This document shows positions 8,902 through 17,820 of a stretch of DNA of 64,000 bases, piece by piece; position 1 is the stretch's first letter; every line of letters begins with the position of its first letter. Location: assembly GCF_000241345.1 (NCBI RefSeq), contig NZ_BAED01000019.1, positions 62,001 through 126,000 on the forward strand. Reading direction: 5' to 3'. This DNA is from Gordonia amarae NBRC 15530. Lineage in GTDB: Bacteria; Actinomycetota; Actinomycetes; Mycobacteriales; Mycobacteriaceae. The notes under the pieces were generated by a model. It had not been told where the DNA came from, ran no database searches, and saw only the letters and a list, made by a program, of their open reading frames with translations. A program made the position numbers and the translations under genes.

Positions 8902-9195
8902 ATGACATACGTCAGCATCTCGGCACTGGCATTCCCCAGGGGGATCGAGGCCGAGATCGAGAAGCGATTCGCCGAGCGCAAGAAGGCGGTCGACGCGGCC
9001 CCGGGTTTCGAGAGTTTCGAACTGCTCCGCCCCGTCGAGGGTGAGGACCGGTACTTGGTCGTAACCCGGTGGGATTCACAGGCGAACTACGAAAAGTGGG
9101 ATGCCACACGAAATCCCGACGCCCACACCGAAGACTCCAAACGAGGCATGAGCGTCGAGGTGTCGGGTTTCGAACTCGTCCAGCACGACGAATGA
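8902..9195 (+). CDS. IsdG/MhuD-type heme oxygenase homologue with altered catalytic Asn
   Basis: A 97-residue ferredoxin-like-fold (antibiotic biosynthesis monooxygenase family) protein that aligns without gaps to mycobacterial MhuD over its first 60 residues, including EKRFA, PGF, LLRPV-GE-RY and VVT-W. In IsdG/MhuD enzymes Asn7, Trp66 and His75 form the heme site. Here Trp66 and His75 are present but residue 7 is Ser. It may bind heme without normal turnover, or act on something else. The start follows AAGGAGCGGTC. It stands alone; no siderophore or heme uptake genes are adjacent. Confidence 0.8.
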   Translation: MTYVSISALAFPRGIEAEIEKRFAERKKAVDAAPGFESFELLRPVEGEDRYLVVTRWDSQANYEKWDATRNPDAHTEDSKRGMSVEVSGFELVQHDE

Positions 9196-9265
9196 GGCTC
9201 GTGGTCGGGTATGCCTGATTGGGTACGCCTGGTGCATTAGTCCGGCAGTCCCGGCGAGGAGTCGG

Positions 9266-10363
9266 TTACAGGGCCGACTTCAGCCGGGGGAGCTGCCGCA
9301 GCGGGTTGATGTGCTCGACCTCGTACCGCTGCTCGGCGGTGAAGACCGAGCTCAGACCCGGGGTCGGGTCCCCACTGCCGGTGAATACCATCTGACTGAA
9401 CGGCCAGTCCGATCCGAACACGATGTGCGAGCGGTCGGTTACCGCGAGGACCGCCCGCATCGCCGGCTCGGACGCACTCAATGCGGTGTCGTAGTAGAAG
9501 TTCCGAATCCACCTCTGCACATCGAGTGCCGCGGGACGCGGTGCGCCCTTGGGCCACAGGTCTCCGACCGGGGTTGCGGCCAGAACACCGAGTCGCCAGG
9601 ACAGGAACGGGACGGTACCGCCGGCGTGGGACAGCTGGAAACGTATGCCGGGATAGCGCTGCAAGGTTCCGCCCGCGATCAGCAGGGTCGCGGCGCGGGT
9701 GGTGTCGAAGGTGAACTCTTCGAGGAAGTCCGGCAGCGGAAGATTCGGTTTCGCGTTCGCCGGGATCGCGGCCGGGTGCACGAACACGAATGCCTTGCGC
9801 CGATTGAGCGCGGCCATGATCGGTTCGAAACGCGGATCACCGAGGTACACACCGTTGTACGCGCTGAGCAGGGTCACACCGTCGAGTTTCAGGACGTCGA
9901 GCGCGTACTCGATTTCCTTGAGCGAGGCGGCCACATCCGACATCGGCAGGGTCGCGAACGCGCCGAATCGTTTGCCGTGGGTGCGGAACAGTTTGGCGGC
10001 GTAGGTATTGCAGTAGCGGGCCATATCACGCGCATCCTTGGCCTTCAGGAACCCGACACCCGGATCGGACACCGACAGCGCCTGCGCCTGGATGCCCCAG
10101 CGGTCCATGAAGTCGATCGCCGATTCCGGCGACCACGCGGGCGTCGGATAACCACCGATGGTGTAGTGGCCGTGATCGAGAAGCGCGGCGCGGTACTCGG
10201 GCGGCAAGAAGTGGGCGTGCAGATCGATCCGGTAGCGGCCGCGCGGCGCGGGAGCGGCGCCGGCAGAAGGCGCCGCGGACGTCGCTGCGAGCCCGGCGGC
10301 GAGGGCGCCGGTCCCCACAAGCAGGGTTCGGCGGCCTATCGGCTGGATGGTATTGTCGGTCAT
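9266..10363 (-). CDS. Tat-exported amidohydrolase (ACMSD-like, amidohydrolase-2 family)
   Basis: A 365-residue metal-dependent hydrolase/decarboxylase of the amidohydrolase-2 family. Residues 1-40 look like a Tat signal ([15 protein letters not shown] then an Ala-rich tail ending AGAAP). The metal sites are visible as DLHAHF after the signal, FVHP, LSHAGG and FGSDWPFS. Aromatic carboxylate decarboxylases of this type usually work in the cytoplasm, so export is odd. The start overlaps the aldolase stop by 4 bp, making it the last gene of the meta-cleavage operon. The reaction is unknown; ring-fission or decarboxylation of an aromatic acid is possible. Confidence 0.82.
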   Translation of the reverse strand: MTDNTIQPIGRRTLLVGTGALAAGLAATSAAPSAGAAPAPRGRYRIDLHAHFLPPEYRAALLDHGHYTIGGYPTPAWSPESAIDFMDRWGIQAQALSVSDPGVGFLKAKDARDMARYCNTYAAKLFRTHGKRFGAFATLPMSDVAASLKEIEYALDVLKLDGVTLLSAYNGVYLGDPRFEPIMAALNRRKAFVFVHPAAIPANAKPNLPLPDFLEEFTFDTTRAATLLIAGGTLQRYPGIRFQLSHAGGTVPFLSWRLGVLAATPVGDLWPKGAPRPAALDVQRWIRNFYYDTALSASEPAMRAVLAVTDRSHIVFGSDWPFSQMVFTGSGDPTPGLSSVFTAEQRYEVEHINPLRQLPRLKSAL

Positions 10364-11409
10364 GCGGATGCCTTTTCCTGTGTGGTCCGGTGGGTGTCTG
10401 CGGCGAGATCCAGCGCGATGTCGACGATCATGTCCTCCTGACCGCCGATCAACCTACGGCGACCGACTTCGAGCAGGATGCTGCGCGCATCGAGTCCGTA
10501 GGTGGCCGCGGCGTTTTCGGCGTGCCGCAGGAAACTGGAGTAGACGCCTGCGTAGCCGAGGGTGAGGGTTTCCCGGTCGACCTGTGCGGGACGATCCATC
10601 AACGGCCGCACCAGGTCGTCGGCGGCGTCCTGTAGCGCGAACAGATCGGCTTTGGTGCCCCACCCGGTGGTTTCGGCGACGGCGACGAACGATTCGAGCT
10701 GGCAATTGCCCGCACCCGCTCCGAGCCCGGCCAGCGACGCATCCACCCGCGTGGCGCCCTCCTCGACGGCGACGACGCTGTTGGCGACCGCCAGCGACAG
10801 GTTCTGGTGGGCGTGGATACCGATCTCGACCGCCGGATCGAGCACATCACGGTAGGCGCGGACCCGTTCGCGCACGCCGTCCATGGTCAGGCGCCCACCC
10901 GAATCGACCACGTACACGCAGTGCGCACCGTAGGACGCCATCAACGCTGCCTGGCCGGCGAGCGCCTCGGGGCCGCTGAGGTGGCTCATCATCAGGAACC
11001 CGGACACATCCATGCCCAGTGCGCGGGCGGTTTCGATCAGCTGCCGGGACACATCGGCCTCGGTGCAGTGGGTGGCCACCCGCACAGATCGCACACCCAG
11101 CTCATGTGCCCGCCGAAGATCGGCGGCGGTCCCGATCCCCGGCAGGATCAGCGTGGTGAGCCGCGCGTTCGTGATGTTCGCCGCCGCGGCCTCCAACCAT
11201 TCCCAGTCGGTGTTGCTGCCCGGGCCGTAGGTGAGGCTGCCACCGCCGAGACCGTCACCGTGCGCGACTTCGACGGCGTCGACACCGGCAGCGTCGACGG
11301 CGGCGACGATCAGCCCGAGCGTTTGCGGCGTGATCCGGTGACGCAACGCGTGCATACCATCGCGCAGGGTCACATCCTGTAGATACAGGGCGGGGGACGG
11401 ACGGGTCAT
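10360..11409 (-). CDS. 4-hydroxy-2-oxovalerate aldolase (DmpG/MhpE/BphI type)
   Basis: The 349-residue class II aldolase cleaves 4-hydroxy-2-oxoacids to pyruvate and an aldehyde, the last carbon-carbon cut of meta-cleavage pathways. Arg16, Asp17 and His20 (TLRDGMHA) and the metal-binding HAH of GIHAHQNLS are in place, as is the active-site Tyr in AGVYSSF. The start is an ATGA overlap with the upstream dehydrogenase fragment. Normally the enzyme channels acetaldehyde to a full-length acylating dehydrogenase partner, which here is truncated. Confidence 0.93.
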   Translation of the reverse strand: MTRPSPALYLQDVTLRDGMHALRHRITPQTLGLIVAAVDAAGVDAVEVAHGDGLGGGSLTYGPGSNTDWEWLEAAAANITNARLTTLILPGIGTAADLRRAHELGVRSVRVATHCTEADVSRQLIETARALGMDVSGFLMMSHLSGPEALAGQAALMASYGAHCVYVVDSGGRLTMDGVRERVRAYRDVLDPAVEIGIHAHQNLSLAVANSVVAVEEGATRVDASLAGLGAGAGNCQLESFVAVAETTGWGTKADLFALQDAADDLVRPLMDRPAQVDRETLTLGYAGVYSSFLRHAENAAATYGLDARSILLEVGRRRLIGGQEDMIVDIALDLAADTHRTTQEKASA

Positions 11410-11936
11410 CGGGCCAACTCCTCACCGGCGCGCACGGCCGCCGACGTCATGATGTCGAGGTTTCCGGCGTACGCCGGCAGATAGTGGGCGGCGCCTTCGA
11501 CCTCCAGGAACACCGTCACCTGATGGGTGGCGTGAGCACCATCGGTCAACGTGTGCACCGGTGAGTCGGCGGGGATCTCGGCGAACTGGACCTGCTGTTT
11601 GAGTCGGTACCCGGGAACGTAGGAGGACACGTCCCCGACCATCGCGGTGATCGATGCGACGATCTCGTCGCGACGCACACCACCGGGATCATCGACCAGG
11701 GCCAGCACGGTGTCGCGCATGATCATCGGCGGATCGGCCGGATTCAGGATGATGATCGCCTTGCCGCGCCTGGCCCCACCGACCGTTTCGATGGCGTGCG
11801 AGGTGGTTTCGGTGTATTCATCGATATTGGCGCGTGCCCCCGGACCCGCCGACTTCGACGAGATGGACGCGACGATCTCGGCGTACGGCACCGGGACCAC
11901 CCGACTGATCGAGGCGACGATCGGGACGGACGTCAT
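11406..11936 (-). CDS. N-terminally truncated acetaldehyde dehydrogenase (DmpF/MhpF/BphJ type)
   Basis: The product is 176 residues against about 300-315 for the family. It matches only the C-terminal half: [24 protein letters not shown], the NIDEYTETT block, [20 protein letters not shown] and the [23 protein letters not shown] end. The whole Rossmann domain with GxGNIG and the catalytic Cys (in the TCGGQAT motif just before this point) is absent, and it is not found in another frame of the preceding gene. Both ends are nevertheless clean ATGA overlaps with the hydratase and aldolase. It cannot oxidise aldehyde; it may survive as a structural partner of the aldolase, since aldolases of this type need the dehydrogenase for stability. 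Confidence 0.85.
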   Translation of the reverse strand: MTSVPIVASISRVVPVPYAEIVASISSKSAGPGARANIDEYTETTSHAIETVGGARRGKAIIILNPADPPMIMRDTVLALVDDPGGVRRDEIVASITAMVGDVSSYVPGYRLKQQVQFAEIPADSPVHTLTDGAHATHQVTVFLEVEGAAHYLPAYAGNLDIMTSAAVRAGEELAR

Positions 11937-12754
11937 CGGTACTGCTCCGGTTCCACGTGGGTTGCCACGGTGGCGACGGGGCTGCCGTCGGCCGAGAGCC
12001 TCGCTTCGATGCGGTCGCCGGGAGCGATCTGCGCCATCGGGCCGAGTGCACCGGACAGGATCACCTGACCTGCGGTCAACGGCGTGCCGTGGTCTCGGGC
12101 GGTTTCGGCGAGCCACAGCAGTGCGTTCAATGGGTCACCGAGGCAGGCATCGCCCGACCCGGTGGAGACGATCTCCCCGTTGATCGACATCGTCATCGCC
12201 ACATCGACGGGTGCGATATCGGCGGGGAGCCGGTCACCGAGAACGTACAGCCCGGAGCTGGCGTTGTCGGCGACGGTGTCGGCGAACCGGATATCCCAAT
12301 CGGCGATCCGACTGTCGACGATTTCCAATGCGGCCCAGGATGATTCGATGGCGTCGCGGACGGTGTTGAGGTCGAGTTCGGGGGAGTCGAGGTCGCGTGC
12401 GAGCACGAACGCGACCTCCGCCTCGGCCTTCGGCTGCAACAAGGCATCGGCGCCGATACCGGTGGCGGTCACATCCATGTCGGCAAACAGGAACCCGAAG
12501 TCGGGACGGTCCACGCCGAGTTGTGCCTGCACGGCGGGACTGGTGAGGCCGATCTTGCGGCCGACGATCCGGGCGCCACCGGCCAGCCGGTCGGCGACGA
12601 GCACCTGCTGGACCGCGTACGCGGCGTCGATGTCGTCGGCGCCGATGAACTCACGGATCGGAGCACACGGGACACGCGTGCGTTCGGCGGTCCGAAGCCG
12701 CTGGACCGCAGCGGTGATCATCGAATCAGCGGTAGTCATCGAATCAGGGGTCAT
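11933..12754 (-). CDS. 2-keto-4-pentenoate hydratase (MhpD/BphH type)
   Basis: A 273-residue hydratase adding water to 2-hydroxypenta-2,4-dienoate to give 4-hydroxy-2-oxovalerate. Family blocks [26 protein letters not shown] and the C-terminal SGALGP are clear. The ATG at 12754 overlaps the monooxygenase stop as ATGA. Two further in-frame ATGs at 12739 and 12721 lie in a short near-repeat (ATG...GATTCG twice), so the exact start is uncertain by up to 11 residues. Confidence 0.92.
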   Translation of the reverse strand: MTPDSMTTADSMITAAVQRLRTAERTRVPCAPIREFIGADDIDAAYAVQQVLVADRLAGGARIVGRKIGLTSPAVQAQLGVDRPDFGFLFADMDVTATGIGADALLQPKAEAEVAFVLARDLDSPELDLNTVRDAIESSWAALEIVDSRIADWDIRFADTVADNASSGLYVLGDRLPADIAPVDVAMTMSINGEIVSTGSGDACLGDPLNALLWLAETARDHGTPLTAGQVILSGALGPMAQIAPGDRIEARLSADGSPVATVATHVEPEQYR

Positions 12755-14466
12755 CGCGGGGAAGTCTCCTTCGGGGACGGCGGAACCGAGACCGGTGTGG
12801 GGCTGTGGGAGCCCGGCCGGATCTGCCGGATCAGCGCAGTGGTCAAGGTCTGCACATCGGTGTCGGCGCCGAACACGAACTTGTCCGGCCGCAGGACCAG
12901 CACGGTGCCCGGACCGTGCCCTGCTTTCCGCAACCACCCGGTCAGCAGGTCGTCGGTGTCCTCCAGATCGACCAGACCGGCCCGGCGCCGGCCGTCGCCG
13001 ATCTGCCCTTGCGGACGGTGCCCGGCCCGGTAGACGGTGGCATAGGTCGGCTCCACCGACTCCCATGTGGCGATCCGGCGGCCCAGAACCTCACGCGGGT
13101 CGACCTCGAAACCGATGACGGTCCACCCGATCCCGACGGTGTCGTCGAACCGGGCGCGCTTACCGTCGTAGGTGCGCATCGTCGGCTGAGGCGGCAGCGT
13201 GCCCTCGATGCCGCGCAGCGGCTTGCGGGGCAGCCCGAGGTAGGCGCCGCGTTTGAACCGGGGTTTGGGTTTCATCCCCGCCTTCCGGACCCAACCGGAC
13301 AGGCCCGGGACATGCAGCATCGACCACAGGCCGACATCCCGGCCGCGTGCGCGTCGCTCGTTCTTCTCCGAGACCAGCGACTTGTTGAGCACCGACAGAT
13401 CGATCATCGCCTTGGCATGCGGACGCCGCTCGGTCTCGTAGGTGTCCAGGATCGCCGGATCGGCACCGTGCCGCAGGACCGCGGCGAGTTTCCAGGACAG
13501 ATTGTCGGCATCCCGGACCCCGGCATTCATTCCCTGCCCGATGAACTGCGGCGTCATGTGCGCGGCGTCGCCGGCCAGCAGAATCCGCCCGGCCCGCCAC
13601 CGGTCGGCGACCACCGCGTTGAACGTGTACACCAGGCGACGCTTGACCTCCACCTCGTCGACGTCGACGAAGCGGCCGATCAGGCGCCGCACGGTCTCGT
13701 CGGCTTCGAAGTGATCCTTGTCGTCGTCATCGGTGAGCGCGAACTCGAAGCGGTGATGTCCGCCCGGCTGCGGACAGCTGACCGTCGGCAACGCCGGATC
13801 ACAGACGAAGTCGAAGTACGGAAGGTGCGCGAAGGCGTCGGTTCCGTCCTTAGCCTTGAGATCGACCACCAGCCAGCGTTCCGGAAAACTCTTGCCGGAC
13901 ATTTCGATTCCGAGTGATGTCCGCACGATGCTGCGGCCGCCGTCGGCGCCGACCAGGTACGACGCGGTGGTGCGTTCGATGTGTTCGGCGTCGACAGCCG
14001 CTTGTCCCGCTCCGTAGCCGCTGCCGGAGGTGGGTGCATGCTCGACGGTCACCGACAGCTTGTTCTGCTCGAACCCCACCACCTCACGGGACCGGCGGAC
14101 CACGACATTCGGGTACCGGTCGAGGAGCCGTTCGAGGGTGGTCTCCAAGTAAGGCTGGTACAGGAAGTTGGTGATCGGCCACCACATACGGCGGCTCGGT
14201 TCGCGGAACTGGACCAGCACCTTGCCGTCGGCGCGCACCCATTGCACCGCGGAATCGACGATCATGTCCTGGTGGATCTCGTCGGCGACACCGGCGGACT
14301 GGAAGACGCGCAGCGCCTCGTCGTCGGTGTAGACGGCGCGGGCGTTGCCGTAGAACCGGGGTTCGCGTTCGAGCACCAGCACCGACAAGCCGCGGCGGGC
14401 CAGTAGATGGGCCAGCGTCAGGCCGGTCGGGCCGAGGCCGACGATCGCGACATCGTAGTCGGTCAT
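12751..14466 (-). CDS. FAD-dependent aromatic hydroxylase, MhpA-like
   Basis: A 571-residue class A flavoprotein monooxygenase. The FAD-binding GLGPTGLTLAHLLARRG is at residues 10-26, the second dinucleotide motif LVGADGGRS in the middle and the ribityl-binding GDAAHMTPQFIGQGMNAG motif near residue 300. A thioredoxin-like C-terminal domain follows, as in MhpA and phenol hydroxylases. It is expected to ortho-hydroxylate a 3-hydroxyphenyl-alkanoate with NAD(P)H and oxygen, giving the catechol for the neighbouring dioxygenase. The start is an ATGA overlap with GGGAGG upstream. Open sequence further upstream on this frame is not family-like. Confidence 0.92.
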   Translation of the reverse strand: MTDYDVAIVGLGPTGLTLAHLLARRGLSVLVLEREPRFYGNARAVYTDDEALRVFQSAGVADEIHQDMIVDSAVQWVRADGKVLVQFREPSRRMWWPITNFLYQPYLETTLERLLDRYPNVVVRRSREVVGFEQNKLSVTVEHAPTSGSGYGAGQAAVDAEHIERTTASYLVGADGGRSIVRTSLGIEMSGKSFPERWLVVDLKAKDGTDAFAHLPYFDFVCDPALPTVSCPQPGGHHRFEFALTDDDDKDHFEADETVRRLIGRFVDVDEVEVKRRLVYTFNAVVADRWRAGRILLAGDAAHMTPQFIGQGMNAGVRDADNLSWKLAAVLRHGADPAILDTYETERRPHAKAMIDLSVLNKSLVSEKNERRARGRDVGLWSMLHVPGLSGWVRKAGMKPKPRFKRGAYLGLPRKPLRGIEGTLPPQPTMRTYDGKRARFDDTVGIGWTVIGFEVDPREVLGRRIATWESVEPTYATVYRAGHRPQGQIGDGRRRAGLVDLEDTDDLLTGWLRKAGHGPGTVLVLRPDKFVFGADTDVQTLTTALIRQIRPGSHSPTPVSVPPSPKETSPR

Positions 14467-15497
14467 GATGTGAGTCCTCCCGCGGCTGCGCCGCTGAGTT
14501 CGGGGACGGAGACCTCGCGGGCGCGGGCGCTGAGTACGGCCTGACGCACCTGGCTGAGGCGGTCGAGTGCGCGGAGGCCGACATCGTCGTGCCCCCAGAT
14601 GCTGATCCCCTGGTAGGTGGTGACTTCCCACGCCGCGTCGAGTTCGGGGGTGACGAGGACCGGGTTCCACCCGACTTCCAGTTCGAAGCCGGACGGGGTG
14701 ACGCAGTAGAACGACAGTTCGCGGTCGTTGGTGTGCTGGCCGACCGTCCACGCCATCCGGAAACCGAGGTCCGTGACGCGCTGGTAGGCGGCCAGCATGT
14801 CTTCGAGGTCGGCGACCTGAATGTTGACGTGCTGCACGCTGGTGCGGATGGGGTCGAGGCTGACGCCGCGGGTGCCGGCTAGCGCGATCGAGTGGTGGCG
14901 TTCGTTGACCCGCAGGAAGCGGATCTTCATCCGCACACCGGAGATGTTCTCGTCGATCAAATCGGACAGGTGCGCGTCGAACACGGTGTCGTAGTAACGG
15001 TGAATGCCCGCCGGGTCCTTCGTGGTGACCGCGACATGCCCCATGCCCGCTGCGCCGGTGACATAACCGGAGGTGATCATCCGCAGCGGTGTCACAGTGG
15101 TGCGTGCCGTCGTGAAGATCTCCTGCACAACACCCTTCGGTCCGGGGAACCGCCACAGCCGTTCCACCCCGCGCAGCGCCGCCTCTTCTGGGGTGCCCTC
15201 GTCCACGGGGACACCCCGGTCGACGAGCCGGGCGAGGATGCGGTCGAACGATCCGTGGTCGGTGACCTGCCAGCCGATGGCGGTCAGATCCTCGGCGGGT
15301 CCGCGCCGGATCAGGAACCGGCATTCATGGTCGTCGAGCCGGAAGCGCAGTGCGTCGCGGGACAGTTCGTCGACGTGCAGGCCGATCGCGTCGGCACCGA
15401 AACGATGCCAGTCCAGCATCTTGTTCGATTCGACGATCAGGTAGCCGAGCCGGACGTTCCCGTACACCGAGTCTGTGGACATCTGCCGGTCACTCAT
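14463..15497 (-). CDS. Type I extradiol (meta-cleavage) dioxygenase, vicinal-oxygen-chelate fold
   Basis: A 344-residue two-domain VOC dioxygenase. In the C-terminal domain the iron ligands are seen as GHVAV (His), QHVNIQV (His) and FELEVGW (Glu). It should open the catechol ring formed by the MhpA-like hydroxylase. It is 30-40 residues longer than typical BphC proteins, mainly by a C-terminal tail of Ala/Arg-rich sequence. Its start overlaps the hydrolase stop by 8 bp, with GGGAGA upstream. Confidence 0.92.
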   Translation of the reverse strand: MSDRQMSTDSVYGNVRLGYLIVESNKMLDWHRFGADAIGLHVDELSRDALRFRLDDHECRFLIRRGPAEDLTAIGWQVTDHGSFDRILARLVDRGVPVDEGTPEEAALRGVERLWRFPGPKGVVQEIFTTARTTVTPLRMITSGYVTGAAGMGHVAVTTKDPAGIHRYYDTVFDAHLSDLIDENISGVRMKIRFLRVNERHHSIALAGTRGVSLDPIRTSVQHVNIQVADLEDMLAAYQRVTDLGFRMAWTVGQHTNDRELSFYCVTPSGFELEVGWNPVLVTPELDAAWEVTTYQGISIWGHDDVGLRALDRLSQVRQAVLSARAREVSVPELSGAAAGGLTS

Positions 15498-16359
15498 CGG
15501 TGTCGTCTCCCAGGAAGCGGACGGCCATCTCGTTGAACAGGCCGGCACGTTCCCACTGCACCCAGTGACCGGTCCGGGCGGCGATGAACAGGTCGCAGTT
15601 GGGCATCGTTTCGACGAGCATCTGCCCGCCGGTGGGGCGATTGACCTTGTCGTCGGCGCCCCACACGACGAGCGTGCGGGCGGTGACCCCCGACAGTCGC
15701 CGGTCGCGGGTCAGATCCATCCGCAGCAAGGTGCGGGGAGCTTTCGGCCCCGACGGGCGACGCAACGGTGGGTTGGCCACCACCGCCGGGTCGATGCTGG
15801 CCTCGTACCGCAGGTCGATGAGATCGTCGGGCACCGAGGCTCCGTCGTACACGAGGTAGTCGCGGATGAACGTCTCGAGTTTCGCGCGGCTCGGCCCGTC
15901 CCCGGAATAGTAGTTCAGCAGCGCGTTCAGTCCCTTGGTCGGCAGCGCGCGGGTGGTGCCGATGCCGCCGGGGCCCATCAGGATGAGCCGGCCCACGCGG
16001 TCGGGCCGGTCCATCGCCAGCCGCAGCGCCGCGGCACCGCCGTACGAGTTGCCGACCAGGTGCGCGCGGTCGATGTCGAGGGCATCGAGGAGTCCGCGGA
16101 TCGCGGTGGCGAGGTCACCGAACGGGTCGTCCTGGTCGATGTCTTTGGTCGACCGGCCGTAACCGGGCATGTCCGGGACGATCACCCGGAAGTGCTCGGC
16201 GAGGGCGTCGATGTTCTTGGCGTAGTTCGAGGCACCGGACGCGCCGGCGCCGCCGCCGTGCAGGAGGACGACGGGAGTGCCGGAACCGGCCTCGGTCACG
16301 AACACCTCGCGGCGTCCGACGGGGATCAGTGACTCGGATCGGTGCGGGGGCACGGTCAT
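15490..16359 (-). CDS. Meta-cleavage product C-C hydrolase (MhpC/BphD/HsaD type)
   Basis: A 289-residue alpha/beta hydrolase that cuts the ring-fission product to 2-hydroxypenta-2,4-dienoate and a carboxylic acid. The oxyanion loop HGGGAGASG is at residues 34-42, the nucleophile Ser105 in GNSYGG, Asp in WGADDKVN and His in TGHWVQWE. It is the first gene of the seven-gene operon and is divergent from a TetR gene across a 114-bp region with two related operator-like sites. Confidence 0.93.
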   Translation of the reverse strand: MTVPPHRSESLIPVGRREVFVTEAGSGTPVVLLHGGGAGASGASNYAKNIDALAEHFRVIVPDMPGYGRSTKDIDQDDPFGDLATAIRGLLDALDIDRAHLVGNSYGGAAALRLAMDRPDRVGRLILMGPGGIGTTRALPTKGLNALLNYYSGDGPSRAKLETFIRDYLVYDGASVPDDLIDLRYEASIDPAVVANPPLRRPSGPKAPRTLLRMDLTRDRRLSGVTARTLVVWGADDKVNRPTGGQMLVETMPNCDLFIAARTGHWVQWERAGLFNEMAVRFLGDDTDE

Positions 16360-16376
16360 CGGGCAGCCTTTCGAAC

Positions 16377-16398
16377 GTTTCTGATGAAATCATCAAAT
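16377..16398. promoter_or_regulatory. Operator-like repeat 1 between the meta-cleavage operon and its TetR gene
   Basis: It contains the palindrome TGATGA-AA-TCATCA (16382-16395) inside a 22-bp unit beginning GTTTCTGAT. A second unit with the same beginning and the same ATCAA end lies 46 bp away. The pair suits a TetR-type repressor controlling both directions. Confidence 0.6.
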
Positions 16399-16422
16399 AG
16401 TTCGATCTGCCCGATGTCAAGG

Positions 16423-16444
16423 GTTTCTGATAATTTGATCAAGT
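16423..16444. promoter_or_regulatory. Operator-like repeat 2
   Basis: The unit begins GTTTCTGAT and contains TGAT-AATTTG-ATCA; it aligns with repeat 1 without gaps. It lies about 30 bp before the proposed GTG start of the TetR gene, so autoregulation is likely. Confidence 0.55.
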
Positions 16445-16473
16445 TAAGTGTCGGCTCAGGCTCAGGAGGTGCC

Positions 16474-17124
16474 GTGGGGACTGCGACGGAAGCAACCGGG
16501 CGACGTGCGGATCCGAGGCGCGCGCGTACGCGGGCCGCATTGCTGTCAGCGGGCCGTCACTTGCTCGCCGACGGCAAGGTCGCTGTCAGCATCCAGGAGA
16601 TCACCGACGCGGCCGGTGTTGGCTTCGGCAGCTTCTACAACCACTTCGACAGCAAAGAGGAACTGTTCGCCGAAGCGGTGGCTGATGCGCTCGACACCTG
16701 GGGGATGCTGCGCGACCAAGTGGTCGACGGGATCGACGACCCCGCAGAGGTTTTCGCGACCAGCTTCCGCATACTCGGCCGGGCGCAGCGGCACGTTCCC
16801 GAACTCGTGCAGGTGGTCCTGAGTCAAGGAATGTCGGTCCTGAACACCGACAGGGGAGTGCGTCCGCGCGCTGTCGCCGACCTGGACGAGGGAATCCGGC
16901 AAGGCCGATTCACTGTGCCGTCGAGTGAAATGGGCCTGATGATGTCGGGTAGTGCACTGCTCGGCCTGATGCAATTGCTGGCGGCTCACCCGGATCTCGA
17001 CGACGGGCGGGCATCGGACGACTACACCCGCCACGTCCTGCTCATGCTGGGGATCGACCGGGACGAGGCCGATCGCCTCGTCGGACTCCCGCTGCCGGAG
17101 GTTCCCATTCCGGGCCTGGACTGA
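16474..17124 (+). CDS. TetR-family regulator of the meta-cleavage operon
   Basis: From a GTG preceded by AGGAGG at 16474 the protein has 216 residues. The N-terminal helix-turn-helix shows SIQEITDAAGVGFGSFYNHFDSKEELF, the typical TetR recognition segment. The C-terminal ligand domain is of a common actinobacterial type. Being divergent from the aromatic operon with twin operator-like sites in between, it is most likely its repressor, released by a pathway intermediate. Confidence 0.88.
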   Translation: MGTATEATGRRADPRRARTRAALLSAGRHLLADGKVAVSIQEITDAAGVGFGSFYNHFDSKEELFAEAVADALDTWGMLRDQVVDGIDDPAEVFATSFRILGRAQRHVPELVQVVLSQGMSVLNTDRGVRPRAVADLDEGIRQGRFTVPSSEMGLMMSGSALLGLMQLLAAHPDLDDGRASDDYTRHVLLMLGIDRDEADRLVGLPLPEVPIPGLD

Positions 17125-17180
17125 TCGCCGGGCGAGGATCGCGCAGGCTGATTCCTTCGGTCGCCTGACAGGTGGTGCCT

Positions 17181-17197
17181 TGTCCGGCGTCCGGACA
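17181..17197. terminator. Hairpin between convergent genes
   Basis: TGTCCGG, three-base loop CGT, then CCGGACA: a perfect 7-bp stem between the TetR stop and the convergent secreted-protein stop. No strong T-run on either side. Confidence 0.45.
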
Positions 17198-17203
17198 GGG
17201 CGG

Positions 17204-17689
17204 CTACGGCGCGGTCAGCGTGCCGTAACCCGGAATGGTTGCCGGGATCGCGCCCGGTACCACCAGGGCGAGCACGACCTGCCCGGACCCGGTGTGTGCC
17301 TTCTTGAACAGGCCGGGATAGGTGGGATCGCCGAAGTTGCACGGCTGTACCGACGTGGCGCCGGTGCGGCCATTGCTCAGATTCGCCCAGTAAATGTCGA
17401 CCGGCTTGTACGCCGCGTTGGTGGAGCACAGTCCACCGCCGGCAACACTGAAGGTCACCACACCGCGCTGATTGCTGGACGCGTAGACGGTGGCCAGCCA
17501 CGGCGTGGGAATCAGCAGTCCACTGATCGTGATCCCTGCCGACGGAACATGCCACACCGGCACCTTCTTACTCGGCACCGGTTTCGGGGCTGCGTCAGCC
17601 GTTCCGGCCCCGACGGCCACGGCTCCCGTCGCCGCCACTGCCATCGCCGCTCCCGCTGCGGCCATCTTCTGCTTCCACTTGATTCGCAT
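17204..17689 (-). CDS. Secreted protein, paralogue A
   Basis: A 161-residue exported protein with a signal peptide (positive MRIKWKQK, Ala/Val-rich core, cleavage near ADAAP). The mature domain has paired Cys in GGGLCST and VQPCNF, consistent with one disulfide, and blocks VPVWHVPSAGITISG, TPWLATVYAS and HTGSGQVVLALVVPGAIP. I do not recognise the family. A paralogue with most residues identical in the mature part lies at 20301-20780. The start follows GGAGGTAACG. Its upstream element is shared with the paralogue. Confidence 0.85.
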   Translation of the reverse strand: MRIKWKQKMAAAGAAMAVAATGAVAVGAGTADAAPKPVPSKKVPVWHVPSAGITISGLLIPTPWLATVYASSNQRGVVTFSVAGGGLCSTNAAYKPVDIYWANLSNGRTGATSVQPCNFGDPTYPGLFKKAHTGSGQVVLALVVPGAIPATIPGYGTLTAP

Positions 17690-17744
17690 CGTTACCTCCG
17701 CGTCGTGTGTGACTCACCTCATACAAGCCATGTCGATGCGTCCG

Positions 17745-17766
17745 GCATTTTCATTACCGTGTCTAA
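17745..17766 (-). promoter_or_regulatory. Conserved upstream element of secreted paralogue A
   Basis: Read on the minus strand it begins TTAGACACGGTAA and ends in GC after an A-rich stretch; a nearly identical copy precedes paralogue B at 20834-20854. In both cases a -10-like TATGAG or TATAGG and a GGAGGT ribosome site follow toward the gene. Confidence 0.5.
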
Positions 17767-17820
17767 TTAGTCGTGGTGACGCCCTGCCTCTCCTGGGGTT
17801 GCACTACCGACCCCCGCTAT

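Noticed and set aside
14467-15324. 286-codon N-terminal extension of the MhpA-like gene
   Set aside because: Arg/Pro-rich and overlaps the dioxygenase gene in another frame; a good ribosome site marks the ATG at 14466.
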